Shown piece after piece: positions 16,423-25,570 of a stretch of DNA of 64,000 nt. Below the pieces are notes generated by a model. That model searched no databases, was not told the DNA's origin, and saw only the letters and a program-made list of their open reading frames with translations. The stretch is from Amylibacter sp. IMCC11727 (GTDB taxonomy: Bacteria > Pseudomonadota > Alphaproteobacteria > Rhodobacterales > Rhodobacteraceae): the NCBI RefSeq assembly GCF_029854195.1, contig NZ_CP122960.1:2796001-2860000 (forward strand), in the 5' to 3' direction. Numbering within the stretch: the first letter of the stretch is position 1; every line of letters begins with the position of its first letter. Both the position numbers and the translations under genes were made by a program.

Positions 16423-17619
16423 ATGGACCTGAATTACACCGAAGCCGAAATCGCATTTCGCGATGAAGTGCGTGCGTTCATCAAAGCAAAATTACCCGAT
16501 CATTTGGTTGATCAAAGCAAGCTGGGCACAAGCCTGACCAAAGCAGATTACGAAGAATGGCATGCCATTTTAAACGCGCAAGGATGGCTTGCGCCAAACT
16601 GGCCCAAAGAATTTGGCGGTGCCGCGTGGAATGCCGTAGAGCGCCATATCTTTGAAGACGAAATGACCAAAGCCAACGCCCCGCGCGTTGTGCCGTTTGG
16701 CCTGTCGATGCTTGGGCCTGTGTTGCAGGCTTTTGGGTCAAAAGAACAGCAGGATTATTATCTGCCACGTATTTTGAACGGTGACGATTGGTGGTGTCAG
16801 GGGTATTCTGAACCAGGGGCTGGGTCTGACTTGGCGTCGGTGCGCACGTCTGCGGTGCGTGATGGGGACCATTATATCGTCAACGGGCAAAAAACGTGGA
16901 CGACGCTTGGCCAATACGCCAACAAGATTTTCTGCCTTGTGCGCACGTCCAAGGAAGGCAAACCACAGCAAGGCATTTCATTCCTGTTAATCGACATGGA
17001 CACACCGGGCATCGAAGTGCGCCCGATTGTGCTGATCGACGGGACACCCGAAGTGAACGAAGTGTTTTTCGACAATGTGAAAGTACCTGTTGAAAATTTG
17101 GTGGGTGAAGAAAACAAGGGTTGGACCTATGCCAAATATTTGTTGACCCATGAACGCACAAATATTGCGGGAGTCGGCTTCGCCAATGCGGGGCTTCAAA
17201 ACTTGAAACGCATCGCGCGGTTGGAACAATCGGGCGGGCGTCCTTTGATCGAAAATCCCCATTTCGCGGCACGCATCGCGCGGGTGGAAATGGATCTTAT
17301 GGCCATGTCCACCACCAACCTGCGCGTGGTGTCCCAAGCCGCGGCAGGCCAAGCGCCCGGTGCGGAAAGTTCCATGCTGAAAATCAAAGGCACGATTATC
17401 CGTCAGGAGATCAACGCGTTGACCCGCAATGCGGTTGGCCCCTATGCCATGCCTTTTGCCAGCGAAGCCTTGGACGAGGGCAGCAACGAAGAACCCGTTG
17501 GCCCAGATTACGCCGCCCCTGCGACGGCGCAATATTTGAACAACCGTAAACTGTCGATTTTCGGGGGATCAAACGAGATTCAACGCGGCATCATTACCAA
17601 AGCCATTCTGGAATTGTGA
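16423..17619 (+). CDS. acyl-CoA dehydrogenase, large-subunit type
   Basis: A 398-aa FAD acyl-CoA dehydrogenase. AGGAG precedes the ATG at 16423. Motifs include QGYSEPGAGSDLA and a WTTLGQYA substrate/FAD segment, and the C-terminal FGGSNEIQR. Its sequence and its pairing with a 377-aa partner resemble the pimeloyl-CoA dehydrogenase PimC/PimD type of heteromer. The position that usually carries the catalytic Glu (YEGT) reads IFGG, so the base may be elsewhere or supplied by the partner. The actual acyl substrate is not evident. Confidence 0.85.
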   Translation: MDLNYTEAEIAFRDEVRAFIKAKLPDHLVDQSKLGTSLTKADYEEWHAILNAQGWLAPNWPKEFGGAAWNAVERHIFEDEMTKANAPRVVPFGLSMLGPVLQAFGSKEQQDYYLPRILNGDDWWCQGYSEPGAGSDLASVRTSAVRDGDHYIVNGQKTWTTLGQYANKIFCLVRTSKEGKPQQGISFLLIDMDTPGIEVRPIVLIDGTPEVNEVFFDNVKVPVENLVGEENKGWTYAKYLLTHERTNIAGVGFANAGLQNLKRIARLEQSGGRPLIENPHFAARIARVEMDLMAMSTTNLRVVSQAAAGQAPGAESSMLKIKGTIIRQEINALTRNAVGPYAMPFASEALDEGSNEEPVGPDYAAPATAQYLNNRKLSIFGGSNEIQRGIITKAILEL

Positions 17620-17626
17620 GGAGACC

Positions 17627-18760
17627 ATGAATTTTGATCTGACAGACGAGAGACAGATGTTGCAAGACGGCTTGCGCCGTTATCTTGCTGATGCCTACAC
17701 CGCAGAGGCGCGTAAAAAAATCGAAGATGACGAAGCTGCCTTTTCCCCTGATATCTGGACGGGCCTTGCCGAAATGGGTGTTATTGGTGCGTTGTTTCGC
17801 GAAGAGGATGGTGGTTTCGCTGGAGAAGGGTTCGACATCGCGCTTGTGTTCGAAGAACTGGGCCGTATCGGTGCGGTGGACCCGCTGATTGACACGGCGG
17901 TTTTGGGTGGTGGCTTGATCGCAGTGCTGGGGACCGACGCACAGAAGGACGTGATCGAAACCGTTATTGCAGGCGGCGCACATCTGGCGGTAGCCCACGG
18001 CGAACCGAGCAGCCGTTTTGACATGCCCCGTGTGGAAACCACAGCCACAAAAGGTGCGGATGGGTATACATTGAATGGACGCAAGGCAATTGTGGTGAAT
18101 GCGCCGAGTGCAGAAAACCTGATCGTCAGCGCACGCACGTCCGGCGATATTGCGGATACAGACGGCATTAGTCTGTTTATTATCCCAGCAGATACAGATG
18201 GCATGACTCTACGCAGCTATCCCATCGTTGGTGGGGGGCATGCCGCCGAGGTGACCCTATCGGATGTTAGCGTTCCAAATGAAGCGATGCTTGGCGCGGA
18301 GGGCGCTGCGTATGATGCGATTTCGGCAATGAATGCGCGGGCGACTCTTGCCATTTGCGCAGAGGCGCTTGGCCTGATGGAGAGTATTAAAACACTGACA
18401 AACGACTATCTGAAAACGCGCAAACAATTTGGTGTGCCGATTGGTAAGTTTCAGGCCCTGCAACACCGTTTGGCGGATGTACTGATCGAAATCGAACAGG
18501 CGCGGTCTGCGGTGATTAACCTTGCAGGGCACGTGGATGCAGAACCGTCTGTGCGCGATGTGCATGTCAGTGCCACCAAAAATCTGATCGGTTTGGCCGC
18601 CCGTTTGGTTGTCGAAGAAGGCATCCAAATGCACGGTGGGATTGGGATGACAAACGAATATGAACTGGGCCATCTGGCAAAACGTTTGACCATGATCGAC
18701 CACCGCTTTGGCGATACGGATTATCACATGGAACAGTTCATCAAACTGGCGGTGGCCTAA
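17627..18760 (+). CDS. acyl-CoA dehydrogenase, small-subunit type
   Basis: A 377-aa acyl-CoA dehydrogenase, 7 bp after its partner, with GGAG upstream of the ATG. Late motifs RKQFGVPIGKFQALQHRLAD and QMHGGIGMTNEY are typical of the family. It is probably the second chain of a heteromeric enzyme with the gene at 16423. Its stop overlaps the stop of the convergent GlxA-type regulator by about 3 bp. Confidence 0.85.
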   Translation: MNFDLTDERQMLQDGLRRYLADAYTAEARKKIEDDEAAFSPDIWTGLAEMGVIGALFREEDGGFAGEGFDIALVFEELGRIGAVDPLIDTAVLGGGLIAVLGTDAQKDVIETVIAGGAHLAVAHGEPSSRFDMPRVETTATKGADGYTLNGRKAIVVNAPSAENLIVSARTSGDIADTDGISLFIIPADTDGMTLRSYPIVGGGHAAEVTLSDVSVPNEAMLGAEGAAYDAISAMNARATLAICAEALGLMESIKTLTNDYLKTRKQFGVPIGKFQALQHRLADVLIEIEQARSAVINLAGHVDAEPSVRDVHVSATKNLIGLAARLVVEEGIQMHGGIGMTNEYELGHLAKRLTMIDHRFGDTDYHMEQFIKLAVA

Positions 18761-19749
18761 AAATCCACCAGTTTTACCGACCGTCTGTCCCTGATCTTTT
18801 TCGGGGTCAGACCAAATTCATCCTTCATGGATTTTGCCAGCGTTTGGGTGGATCCAAACCCTGTGGCAACGGAAATATCCACAATCGACACCATCGTTTC
18901 CTCTAGCATCGCTTTGGCCCGTTTGACCCGCAAGCGTTTATAAAACCGCGCTGGGGTGTCATCAAAGACTTCGTTGAATTGCCGTTCCAAATGGCGCACG
19001 GACACGCCCAATTGATCTGCCAAATCCACCATAGGCAGCGGATCGCTGATGGTTTCTTCCATCAGGTTAATTGCCTTGGCGATCCGCTTGTCAAACAGGC
19101 TCTCGTTATGGCCGATGTTGCGCGGTTGTTCGGTGCTGGTTTTGCGAATGGCAGGCATCAACAACAGGCTTGATAATTCGGCGACTTGCGGGCTGGTCAA
19201 ATGATCGGAAATTAGACCAATCATCAAATCAAGCGTGGAGGAATGCCCTGCTGATGTAATGATCCCATTTGCGTTTTCCGCAATGCTAAAGGTGAGGTTG
19301 GGGAAATAGCCCGCTTCGCTGAGAGTTAAAACGTCTTTCCAATGGGTTGTCGCCTTGCCCGAGGTTGGTCCCGTTGCTTCGATAAAGGATGTGGCGGCAT
19401 CAGACAGCAAAACCACCGTGCGCCCCATGCGTTTCATCGCGCGAATCCGTGCGATCCAATCCGCGCCTGTTTTCTTGCGCCCACCAACAACAATCATCAC
19501 ATCGGAGAAATCGTGGTTTGCTACCGCGGGTTCGGCCCGAACGATCATGCCTTGCGATCCTGTCAGCAAACCAGGCTTGTCCGACACATAGCGCCAATCA
19601 AAGGCCCCCTGTCCCAACACATCATTCGCTTGTGCGAGCACACCGCTGACGGCAGCAACTTCAAGCGCGTCGAAGCCCGTGCTGACGAAAATCTCGAACC
19701 GGATTTTTGACCGCTTTTCGCTTTGGGAGTTTTCGAAACGCACGCTCAT
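18757..19749 (-). CDS. GlxA-family AraC-type transcriptional regulator
   Basis: A 330-aa protein: an N-terminal DJ-1/PfpI-like amidotransferase fold (about 15-190, lacking an obvious catalytic role) and a C-terminal AraC helix-turn-helix pair (about 225-325; SVRHLERQFNEVF and SIVDISVATGFGSTQTLAKSM). Members of this type often control choline, carnitine or amino-acid catabolism. Target and effector cannot be read from the sequence; the convergent acyl-CoA dehydrogenases or the nearby oxidase/MttB genes are candidates. Confidence 0.88.
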   Translation of the reverse strand: MSVRFENSQSEKRSKIRFEIFVSTGFDALEVAAVSGVLAQANDVLGQGAFDWRYVSDKPGLLTGSQGMIVRAEPAVANHDFSDVMIVVGGRKKTGADWIARIRAMKRMGRTVVLLSDAATSFIEATGPTSGKATTHWKDVLTLSEAGYFPNLTFSIAENANGIITSAGHSSTLDLMIGLISDHLTSPQVAELSSLLLMPAIRKTSTEQPRNIGHNESLFDKRIAKAINLMEETISDPLPMVDLADQLGVSVRHLERQFNEVFDDTPARFYKRLRVKRAKAMLEETMVSIVDISVATGFGSTQTLAKSMKDEFGLTPKKIRDRRSVKLVDF

Positions 19750-19988
19750 TGGTCACAGCAGCCAAGGGATTGACCGCATAAAACATGCGGTTCAGGCGTT
19801 TTTGCGTTAAAAAATGCCGATAAACTATGCTTACGATTCTCAGTCACACACCATGTTTGCAAAAATATTCCTGTTGTTCAATATTTTTTCACACAAGTAA
19901 TATCACTGTCGCTCACGAGCCGCAAACGGCGAGAGTCACCCCAATTTTCCATCCAAATCCGTACAATGTGTGCCGATTTACGCCAAAC

Positions 19989-21305
19989 TCAGGCTTCGTC
20001 CCGATTTCTCCACAGCTCCCACGCGAAACGCGTGCGCACACCCAAATCCAAAAACGGGCGCGGCGGCAAGGCACTGGGTTCGCCAAGACTAAACATATCC
20101 GCGATCAACGGATTGTCCTGCTCCGTGGCCAGATCAGCGGCCAAAGTGCCTGCAAACGTGCCTTTGGAAACGCCCACCGCGTTTTGACACGCCGCTGTCC
20201 AAATGTTTGGCGCAATCTGCCCAAACGCTGGGGCGCTGTTTTGTGAGAGGCACACAATGCCGCTCCATGTGTGTTCAATCTCGACGTTGGGCAACATGGG
20301 AAAGCGGGCATCAAAGAGCTGTTTGTGGGTGCGTTTAACCCTTTGCTGCGTGGCGGGTGTTACCTTTTGGCTAGGGCAGTATCCAAGGCCCTGACGGATC
20401 AAAATACGCCGATCATTTGTGTATCGCATCGTTATGCCAGCAAAGGCATTTGCAGGGGTCAGCCCCCATGGCGCATCCACGCCATAGGCCTGTTGTTCGG
20501 ACTCTGTCAGGCGGCGGGTTAAACTGCCATGGGCCGCCAAATGCAAAAAGCGGTTGGGATAAAACCCAAATTGTTCAGAATACCCATTAGCAGCGAGGAT
20601 CATCTTTGGCCCGCGCAACGATCCGTGTGCCGTTGTCAGATGAACCCCATTTTGGAAATTTGCGCTGATCACTGGGGAATGTTCAAACAGCGTCACATTT
20701 TCTGGCAAGGTATCTGCCAACCCACGGGTAAGCGCAGCAGGGTTCATCAATGCTCCACCAGGTGTGAACACTGCAGCGGTAAAGTGATCTGAGCCCACTT
20801 TTGCCCGCACGGCATCCGCATCTAACCATTCAAACGGCTCACCCAATGCTTCCAATTCTTTGGCGTAGGGTTCCAAAACCGTTTTCACACCACGCTGGGA
20901 CACCGCCGCGTGATAGCGCCCATCGAGCGACCAATCACAATCAATATTGTGGGTGCGCACGATGTCTTGCAGTTGATCAATTGAAAATCGGGCCAAGCGC
21001 ATAAACCGATGCGATCCTTCCAACTCATCAAGCGAAGAGCCCACATTGTGCGGCAGATCAATGGCAAAGCCGGAATTGCGGCCCGAGGCATTTTCCCCGG
21101 CCGCGCCTGCATCAATCAACCCGATATGCTGATCGGGGCAATTTTGCGCCAAGCGCCGCGCGGCGGCCAGCCCTGCATACCCTGCCCCCAAGACCACCCA
21201 ATCCACTGCCACATCTTTGTTCAAAGACGGGCGTGGCGTTCTGGGGGGCAGATGGGCGCTCCACCCATTTGTGCGATCAACAATTGGGATACGTGCGATT
21301 TTCAT
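19989..21305 (-). CDS. FAD-dependent DAO-family oxidoreductase
   Basis: A 438-aa protein. The nucleotide-binding motif VVLGAGYAGLAAARRLA lies near residue 42, and the later GAAGENASGRNSG segment and C-terminal SGIVCLSQNSAPAFG fit the D-amino acid oxidase fold (GlpO/PuuB/sarcosine oxidase-like). I chose ATG 21305; the longer frame runs into the regulatory region. It is divergent from the TetR-MttB pair around a perfect palindrome, so it is probably in the same regulon and may oxidise an amine or N-methyl compound. The exact substrate is unknown. Confidence 0.8.
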   Translation of the reverse strand: MKIARIPIVDRTNGWSAHLPPRTPRPSLNKDVAVDWVVLGAGYAGLAAARRLAQNCPDQHIGLIDAGAAGENASGRNSGFAIDLPHNVGSSLDELEGSHRFMRLARFSIDQLQDIVRTHNIDCDWSLDGRYHAAVSQRGVKTVLEPYAKELEALGEPFEWLDADAVRAKVGSDHFTAAVFTPGGALMNPAALTRGLADTLPENVTLFEHSPVISANFQNGVHLTTAHGSLRGPKMILAANGYSEQFGFYPNRFLHLAAHGSLTRRLTESEQQAYGVDAPWGLTPANAFAGITMRYTNDRRILIRQGLGYCPSQKVTPATQQRVKRTHKQLFDARFPMLPNVEIEHTWSGIVCLSQNSAPAFGQIAPNIWTAACQNAVGVSKGTFAGTLAADLATEQDNPLIADMFSLGEPSALPPRPFLDLGVRTRFAWELWRNRDEA

Positions 21306-21333
21306 GATCAAACCCTGTGTCCTAAAACTTCGT

Positions 21334-21367
21334 TTGACAATAGCACCATACACATGTGTATTGTAAA
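21334..21367 (+). promoter_or_regulatory. divergent promoter region with 14-bp palindromic operator
   Basis: The perfect palindrome ATACACATGTGTAT lies at 21348-21361 between divergently transcribed genes. For the rightward TetR gene, TTGACA (21334-21339) and TGTATT (21357-21362) are spaced 17 bp, and the palindrome covers the spacer and -10. Flanking ACAATA...TATTGT adds outer symmetry. This is the expected layout for autoregulation by the adjacent TetR protein, with control of the oxidoreductase as well. Confidence 0.65.
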
Positions 21368-21393
21368 GAACAAAACTGTATGGAATCCCTCGA

Positions 21394-22038
21394 TTGACCC
21401 TGCTTTCAACCGCACAGACACAAAAGCGCGACCCACAGAAAACCCGCGATGATTGGATTGTTGCCGCCCTATCGGCACTGATTGAAGAAGGGATTGAAGG
21501 GGTTCGTATCCTGAAACTGTCCAAATCGTTGGGCGTGACGCGCGGCAGTTTTTATTGGCATTTCGAAAACTTGGATGAGTTGCTGTCTGCCATGGTTGCG
21601 GAATGGCGCGTGCGCAATACAGGCATCATGCTGGATGTGCTGGAGCAGTCAAAAACGCTCGAAGATGGGGTGCTTGATCTGTTTGCGGTCTGGGTGGATC
21701 ATTCCAAATTCATGCCCCTGTTAGATCAAGCGATCCGCGATTGGGGGCGGCGATCAGATGACATTCAGGCGCTTGTGTCCCAAGAAGACGACAACCGTAT
21801 CGCGGCTATTTCGGCATTCTATCAACGGCATGGTTATGAAAAGATCGAAGCATTTGTCCGCGCCCGCGTCATCTATTTCACGCAGCTGAGTTATTACGCG
21901 TTGGTCGGATCAGAACCGTTTGAAAAACGCAAAGAGTATTTGGAAACCTATTTCCACTGTTTCACAGGCCGCAGCATTTCTGCGCAAGCCTCTGAGGCCT
22001 TCTTTTCCCGTATCCTTGGCCAGAAAGCCCCATCATGA
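21394..22038 (+). CDS. TetR-family transcriptional regulator
   Basis: A 214-aa protein with an N-terminal TetR helix-turn-helix (about 20-65; RILKLSKSLGVTRGSFYWHF). The start is a TTG at 21394, about 25 nt after the predicted transcription start; there is no in-frame ATG nearby. The stop overlaps the MttB-family start by 4 bp (ATGA), so the two are co-transcribed. It probably represses this operon and the divergent oxidoreductase through the palindrome at 21348-21361. Confidence 0.88.
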   Translation: MTLLSTAQTQKRDPQKTRDDWIVAALSALIEEGIEGVRILKLSKSLGVTRGSFYWHFENLDELLSAMVAEWRVRNTGIMLDVLEQSKTLEDGVLDLFAVWVDHSKFMPLLDQAIRDWGRRSDDIQALVSQEDDNRIAAISAFYQRHGYEKIEAFVRARVIYFTQLSYYALVGSEPFEKRKEYLETYFHCFTGRSISAQASEAFFSRILGQKAPS

Positions 22039-23570
22039 CACATGCTCCCACCCGTGGCCGTCGCAAGCGCAATCGCAGTGCCGCGCCCGCCATTTTGCGC
22101 AGACCAAATTATCGTCAGTTGAAACATCCGTTTCCACAACAGACCATGTTTTCGGATGACGAAATCCACGCCATTCACGACACCGCCCTGCGCGTGATCG
22201 AAGAGTTGGGGATCAAAGTTCTGCTGCCCGAAGCCCGCGATATCTTCGCCAAGGCTGGTGCGCGGGTAGATGATGATCACATGGTGTATTTGGGACGTGA
22301 TGTGGTAGAAGCCGCGCTCAAAACAGCACCGCGCAGCATACGGTTGCGGGCGCGTAATCCGCTGCGCGAACAAGATTACGAATTGGGGTCTATGATCTTT
22401 ATGCCTGGTGTTGGCTGCCCCAATGCCAATGATGCTGAACGGGGCCGCCGCCCTGGCAGTTTGGCGGATTTCACCGAAGCCATTAAGTTGTGCCAGCACT
22501 ATGATGTGATGCACACCTTTGGCCCGTTGACCGAAGCCCAAGATGTGCCGATCCATTTGCGCCATTACGAAACCATGCGCGTTCAGCTGGAATACGGGGA
22601 CAAGCCGATGTTTCTGTACGCCCGTGGGCGTGGTCAGGTGCAGCAAGGGTTTGAAATGGCGCAAACTGCGTTGAACCTCACCACTGAGGAGTTCGAAACG
22701 GGCACTTGGATCACCACTGTGATCAACTCAAACTCTCCGCGTATGTTGGACAATCCAATGGCCCAAGGGATCATTGATTTTGCCCGCGCCAATCAAATCT
22801 CGATCATCACACCGTTTTGTTTGGCCGGCGCGATGGCCCCGATCACGCCTGCGGGTGCATTGACCCTGCAACACGCCGAGGCCCTGTTTGGCATCACACT
22901 GGCCCAATTGGCCCGCGCAGGTGCGCCTGTCAGTTATGGTGGGTTCAGTTCAAACGTGCATATGAAATCGGGGGCGCCTGCCTTCGGCACCCCTGACCAT
23001 TTGAAGATGCAGATTGGTGGGGGACAATTGGCCAAGCTGATTGACCTGCCGTGGCGCACGGCGTCTGGCTCTGCGTCGAATACGGCGGATATGCAATCGA
23101 GTCTTGAGACTGTGATGGGGCTTTGGGGTGGGTCCATGGCCCATGGTACGTTGTTGGTTCATACGGCGGGGTGGCTCGAAGGGGGGCTGACCTTTGGCTA
23201 TGAAAAGTTCATCAACGATATTGAAAGCCTGCAAATCTTTGCAGAGCTGTGCGAGCGCCCCAAAGCGGATGACGCGGAGATTGGGTTTGATGCATTGGCT
23301 GATGTGCAACCCGGTGGGCATTTCTTTGCCACCCAGCACACGATGGATCGGTATCAAACCGCGTTTTACGAACCTATCGTGGCAGATTTGAACAATTTTG
23401 GCAGTTGGACAGAAGCAGGTTCGCGTACATCAACAGAAAGGGCGGTGGATGTTTGGAAGGGTATCCTGCGCGATTTCACCCCACCCGAAGGCGGGGCGGA
23501 GGCCGTGGAACGGATGCGATCCTATGTGGAAAAAGCAACCGCCGCAGGGGGCGCACCGCCGCTTGATTAG
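22035..23570 (+). CDS. trimethylamine methyltransferase (MttB) family protein
   Basis: A 511-aa MttB-superfamily protein read through without an internal amber codon, so it is a non-pyrrolysine member. Family landmarks are the N-terminal HDTALRVIEELGIKV segment, PGVGCPNANDAE and the C-terminal PGGHFFATQHT segment. Family members demethylate quaternary or tertiary amines such as glycine betaine; the substrate here is not determined. There is no corrinoid protein or methyl acceptor gene next to it. Context with a DAO-type oxidase and a TetR regulator suggests N-methyl compound catabolism. Confidence 0.85.
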   Translation: MTHAPTRGRRKRNRSAAPAILRRPNYRQLKHPFPQQTMFSDDEIHAIHDTALRVIEELGIKVLLPEARDIFAKAGARVDDDHMVYLGRDVVEAALKTAPRSIRLRARNPLREQDYELGSMIFMPGVGCPNANDAERGRRPGSLADFTEAIKLCQHYDVMHTFGPLTEAQDVPIHLRHYETMRVQLEYGDKPMFLYARGRGQVQQGFEMAQTALNLTTEEFETGTWITTVINSNSPRMLDNPMAQGIIDFARANQISIITPFCLAGAMAPITPAGALTLQHAEALFGITLAQLARAGAPVSYGGFSSNVHMKSGAPAFGTPDHLKMQIGGGQLAKLIDLPWRTASGSASNTADMQSSLETVMGLWGGSMAHGTLLVHTAGWLEGGLTFGYEKFINDIESLQIFAELCERPKADDAEIGFDALADVQPGGHFFATQHTMDRYQTAFYEPIVADLNNFGSWTEAGSRTSTERAVDVWKGILRDFTPPEGGAEAVERMRSYVEKATAAGGAPPLD

Positions 23571-23573
23571 GGC

Positions 23574-24248
23574 TTATTCGTCGCCTGGCACGCCGTAGGA
23601 GGGCGCGGCCCTTGGGTCGAGCGCACGCTGCACGTAATCCGCCAATTGTGGTTTATACACGTCCCACGCGGTTGCGATGGCTTCGATTGGGCAATCTTCT
23701 GTCCAGTCACATCGCAGATCAGCCACTGGCCATGGCACGGCGTCACACATCTGCATCCCTGCGGAATGCACGGGGCCTGCCTCGCCGCCTGCGGCCAATC
23801 CGGCACGCATGGCCGCAATTAATCGATCCCCCAAATGCCCTGTGGTCGACATGAACCCGTCAACCAGAGCCTGAGGGATATCTTCGTTGGCCAAAAGGTT
23901 CCCCGCAGCCACAACATCTGTACCGTGGGCTTCGGTCCAGATACCCAGCGAATTTGGCCCTGAATGGATCGCCGTGCGCCCATTTTTGTCGATGGCGAGT
24001 ACTTGGCGGTATTCCAGAAATTGTGCCTGATCGCGGATGCCTGCAATTGCTTCGGGTGCGGACATGCCCCCCTGCATCAGATCAAGCGCAAAGGGGCCAA
24101 GCCGTGGATCGGTGATGTTCTGGCTGGCCACAGCCCCAACACCTGCACGGGTATAGGCACAACGGGCCGCAACGGCGGGGGAAGACGATGAAATCGCCAG
24201 ACCAAACATACCCGTTTCTGCGCATCGGGCCACAACGGAAAAAGTCAT
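23574..24248 (-). CDS. DUF1028 family protein
   Basis: A 224-aa protein starting MTFSVVARCAETGMFGLAIS, typical of DUF1028 (an Ntn-hydrolase-like fold of unknown activity). I chose the ATG at 24248, which overlaps the RidA stop by 4 bp. A DUF1028 gene coupled to a RidA-like gene suggests a role in amino-acid or imine metabolism. It is convergent with the MttB-family gene with 3 bp between the stops. Confidence 0.88.
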   Translation of the reverse strand: MTFSVVARCAETGMFGLAISSSSPAVAARCAYTRAGVGAVASQNITDPRLGPFALDLMQGGMSAPEAIAGIRDQAQFLEYRQVLAIDKNGRTAIHSGPNSLGIWTEAHGTDVVAAGNLLANEDIPQALVDGFMSTTGHLGDRLIAAMRAGLAAGGEAGPVHSAGMQMCDAVPWPVADLRCDWTEDCPIEAIATAWDVYKPQLADYVQRALDPRAAPSYGVPGDE

Positions 24249-24661
24249 GACGGGATCACCGCTGTGCCGTCGATCTCTACCAACCACTCGGGCCGCGCCA
24301 AGGCCTGTACCACCAAGCCAGTGGACACGGGATGCACGCCTTTGATGTATTCCCCCATGGTGCGGTACACCGCCTCGCGGTGGCGCACATCTGTGATGTA
24401 GACCACCACTTTGACAAGATGTTCCATTTCACCGCCGGCTTCTTGGATCAGTTGGCGGATGTTCTGCATAACCTTATGGGTTTGCTCAACCGGATCATGG
24501 CTGTCGATGTTTTTCGCATCATCCAAATTTTGCGGGCATTGGCCGCGCAGGTAAACGGTTTTGCCCCCTTCAACCACAACCGCCTGACACAGATCATTGT
24601 CGAGGTTCTGTTCTGGATAGGTATCAGATGTGTTGAATTTACGAATGCGCGTATGTGCCAT
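24245..24661 (-). CDS. RidA/YjgF-family protein
   Basis: A 138-aa RidA-superfamily protein (reactive intermediate/imine deaminase type). The conserved late region LVVQALARPEWLVEIDGTAV carries the family's Arg (in ALARPEWLVEI), which in active members binds the substrate carboxylate. It is the first gene of a two-gene unit with the DUF1028 gene. Subfamily and real activity are unresolved. Confidence 0.88.
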   Translation of the reverse strand: MAHTRIRKFNTSDTYPEQNLDNDLCQAVVVEGGKTVYLRGQCPQNLDDAKNIDSHDPVEQTHKVMQNIRQLIQEAGGEMEHLVKVVVYITDVRHREAVYRTMGEYIKGVHPVSTGLVVQALARPEWLVEIDGTAVIPS

Positions 24662-24724
24662 GTTGGCCCCCTGATATCGTTATGTGCCGCTCGGCAGTTT
24701 CAGGGTCTTTAAACCGCAATATCT

Positions 24725-24760
24725 GCCTTGCCGCAATGATTTCACACACTGCGGCAAGGC
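24725..24760 (-). terminator. hairpin at the end of the MoxR operon
   Basis: An 11-bp perfect stem GCCTTGCCGCA/TGCGGCAAGGC with a 14-nt loop lies 10 bp after the last operon gene and 64 bp before the ridA start. There is no good T-run, so termination may be Rho-assisted. Confidence 0.5.
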
Positions 24761-24769
24761 GAAGTTTGT

Positions 24770-25555
24770 TTATTCAAAAACACCCACGAGGTCTTCGATC
24801 CCAACACCGTCTTTGATTTCGCGCAAACGCGCATAGATCAGGGCCAAGCCAATGCTGACCAAACCGTAAGACAGGGTTTGCAACAACGCGGACAAAACAA
24901 CCAGGAACGCGATGGAGCCGCTGCCCAGTGAACCCAGCAGCCATTGCACAATGAATGTTGGGATCAGGTTCAAAATACCTGCTGCAATGCCGATCACGAT
25001 AATCGTGCCAATGACGGGCCAGCGATATTCTTTGGTCAGTTCGGCACTGCGCCCCATGGACCCAAAGCCAACACGTTCAATCACCAAAACGGGGATGGTT
25101 ACGGCAAACACGCCGTAAATCCAAATACCGGGTATGATAAGCGCAATCATGCCAAAACCCGCCAAAATGGAAATCACCAACGTTAAGATCACGTTTGGCA
25201 CAAGGGTTTGCACCGCTGTAGAAGCATATTTACCAAAATTTGTGCCGCGCCCTGATTTTGCGTCATAAGCCAGTTGCACAATGATCGCGGTTACAATGCC
25301 GTAAATCGCCAAAGACAGCAGGGTTGTTCCGATCATAACTCCGGCGAACCCTTGGGCCAGAACATCAGGTTCTGCCGTGCCGAACATGATGTCAAATCCC
25401 ATCAAGCTGCCTGAAATAGCCAGCGCAAACAGAATGGGAATAAAAGCCGCGACTGCGACAGCAACGATATTGCCAAACAACAGTGAAAAACTCTCGCTGA
25501 TGATTTGACCCGCCCCCAAGGGGACACGTGGAGGAATTGTGGCGCTATCAGACAT
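24770..25555 (-). CDS. multi-pass membrane protein, last gene of MoxR operon
   Basis: A 261-aa very hydrophobic protein with about six transmembrane segments and a helical N-terminus (GAGQIISESFSLLFGN). It resembles the glycerophosphoryl-diester-phosphodiesterase membrane domain type of proteins, but without a catalytic domain. It lies 15 bp after the RDD gene. The function is unknown and is inferred to be linked to the MoxR/DUF58 complex. Confidence 0.7.
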   Translation of the reverse strand: MSDSATIPPRVPLGAGQIISESFSLLFGNIVAVAVAAFIPILFALAISGSLMGFDIMFGTAEPDVLAQGFAGVMIGTTLLSLAIYGIVTAIIVQLAYDAKSGRGTNFGKYASTAVQTLVPNVILTLVISILAGFGMIALIIPGIWIYGVFAVTIPVLVIERVGFGSMGRSAELTKEYRWPVIGTIIVIGIAAGILNLIPTFIVQWLLGSLGSGSIAFLVVLSALLQTLSYGLVSIGLALIYARLREIKDGVGIEDLVGVFE

Positions 25556-25570
25556 GATATTTCCTTACTT

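Noticed and set aside
21305..21394. Riboswitch upstream of the TetR/MttB operon
   Set aside because: The 89-bp gap is filled by a promoter and a palindromic operator, and the predicted leader is only about 25 nt.
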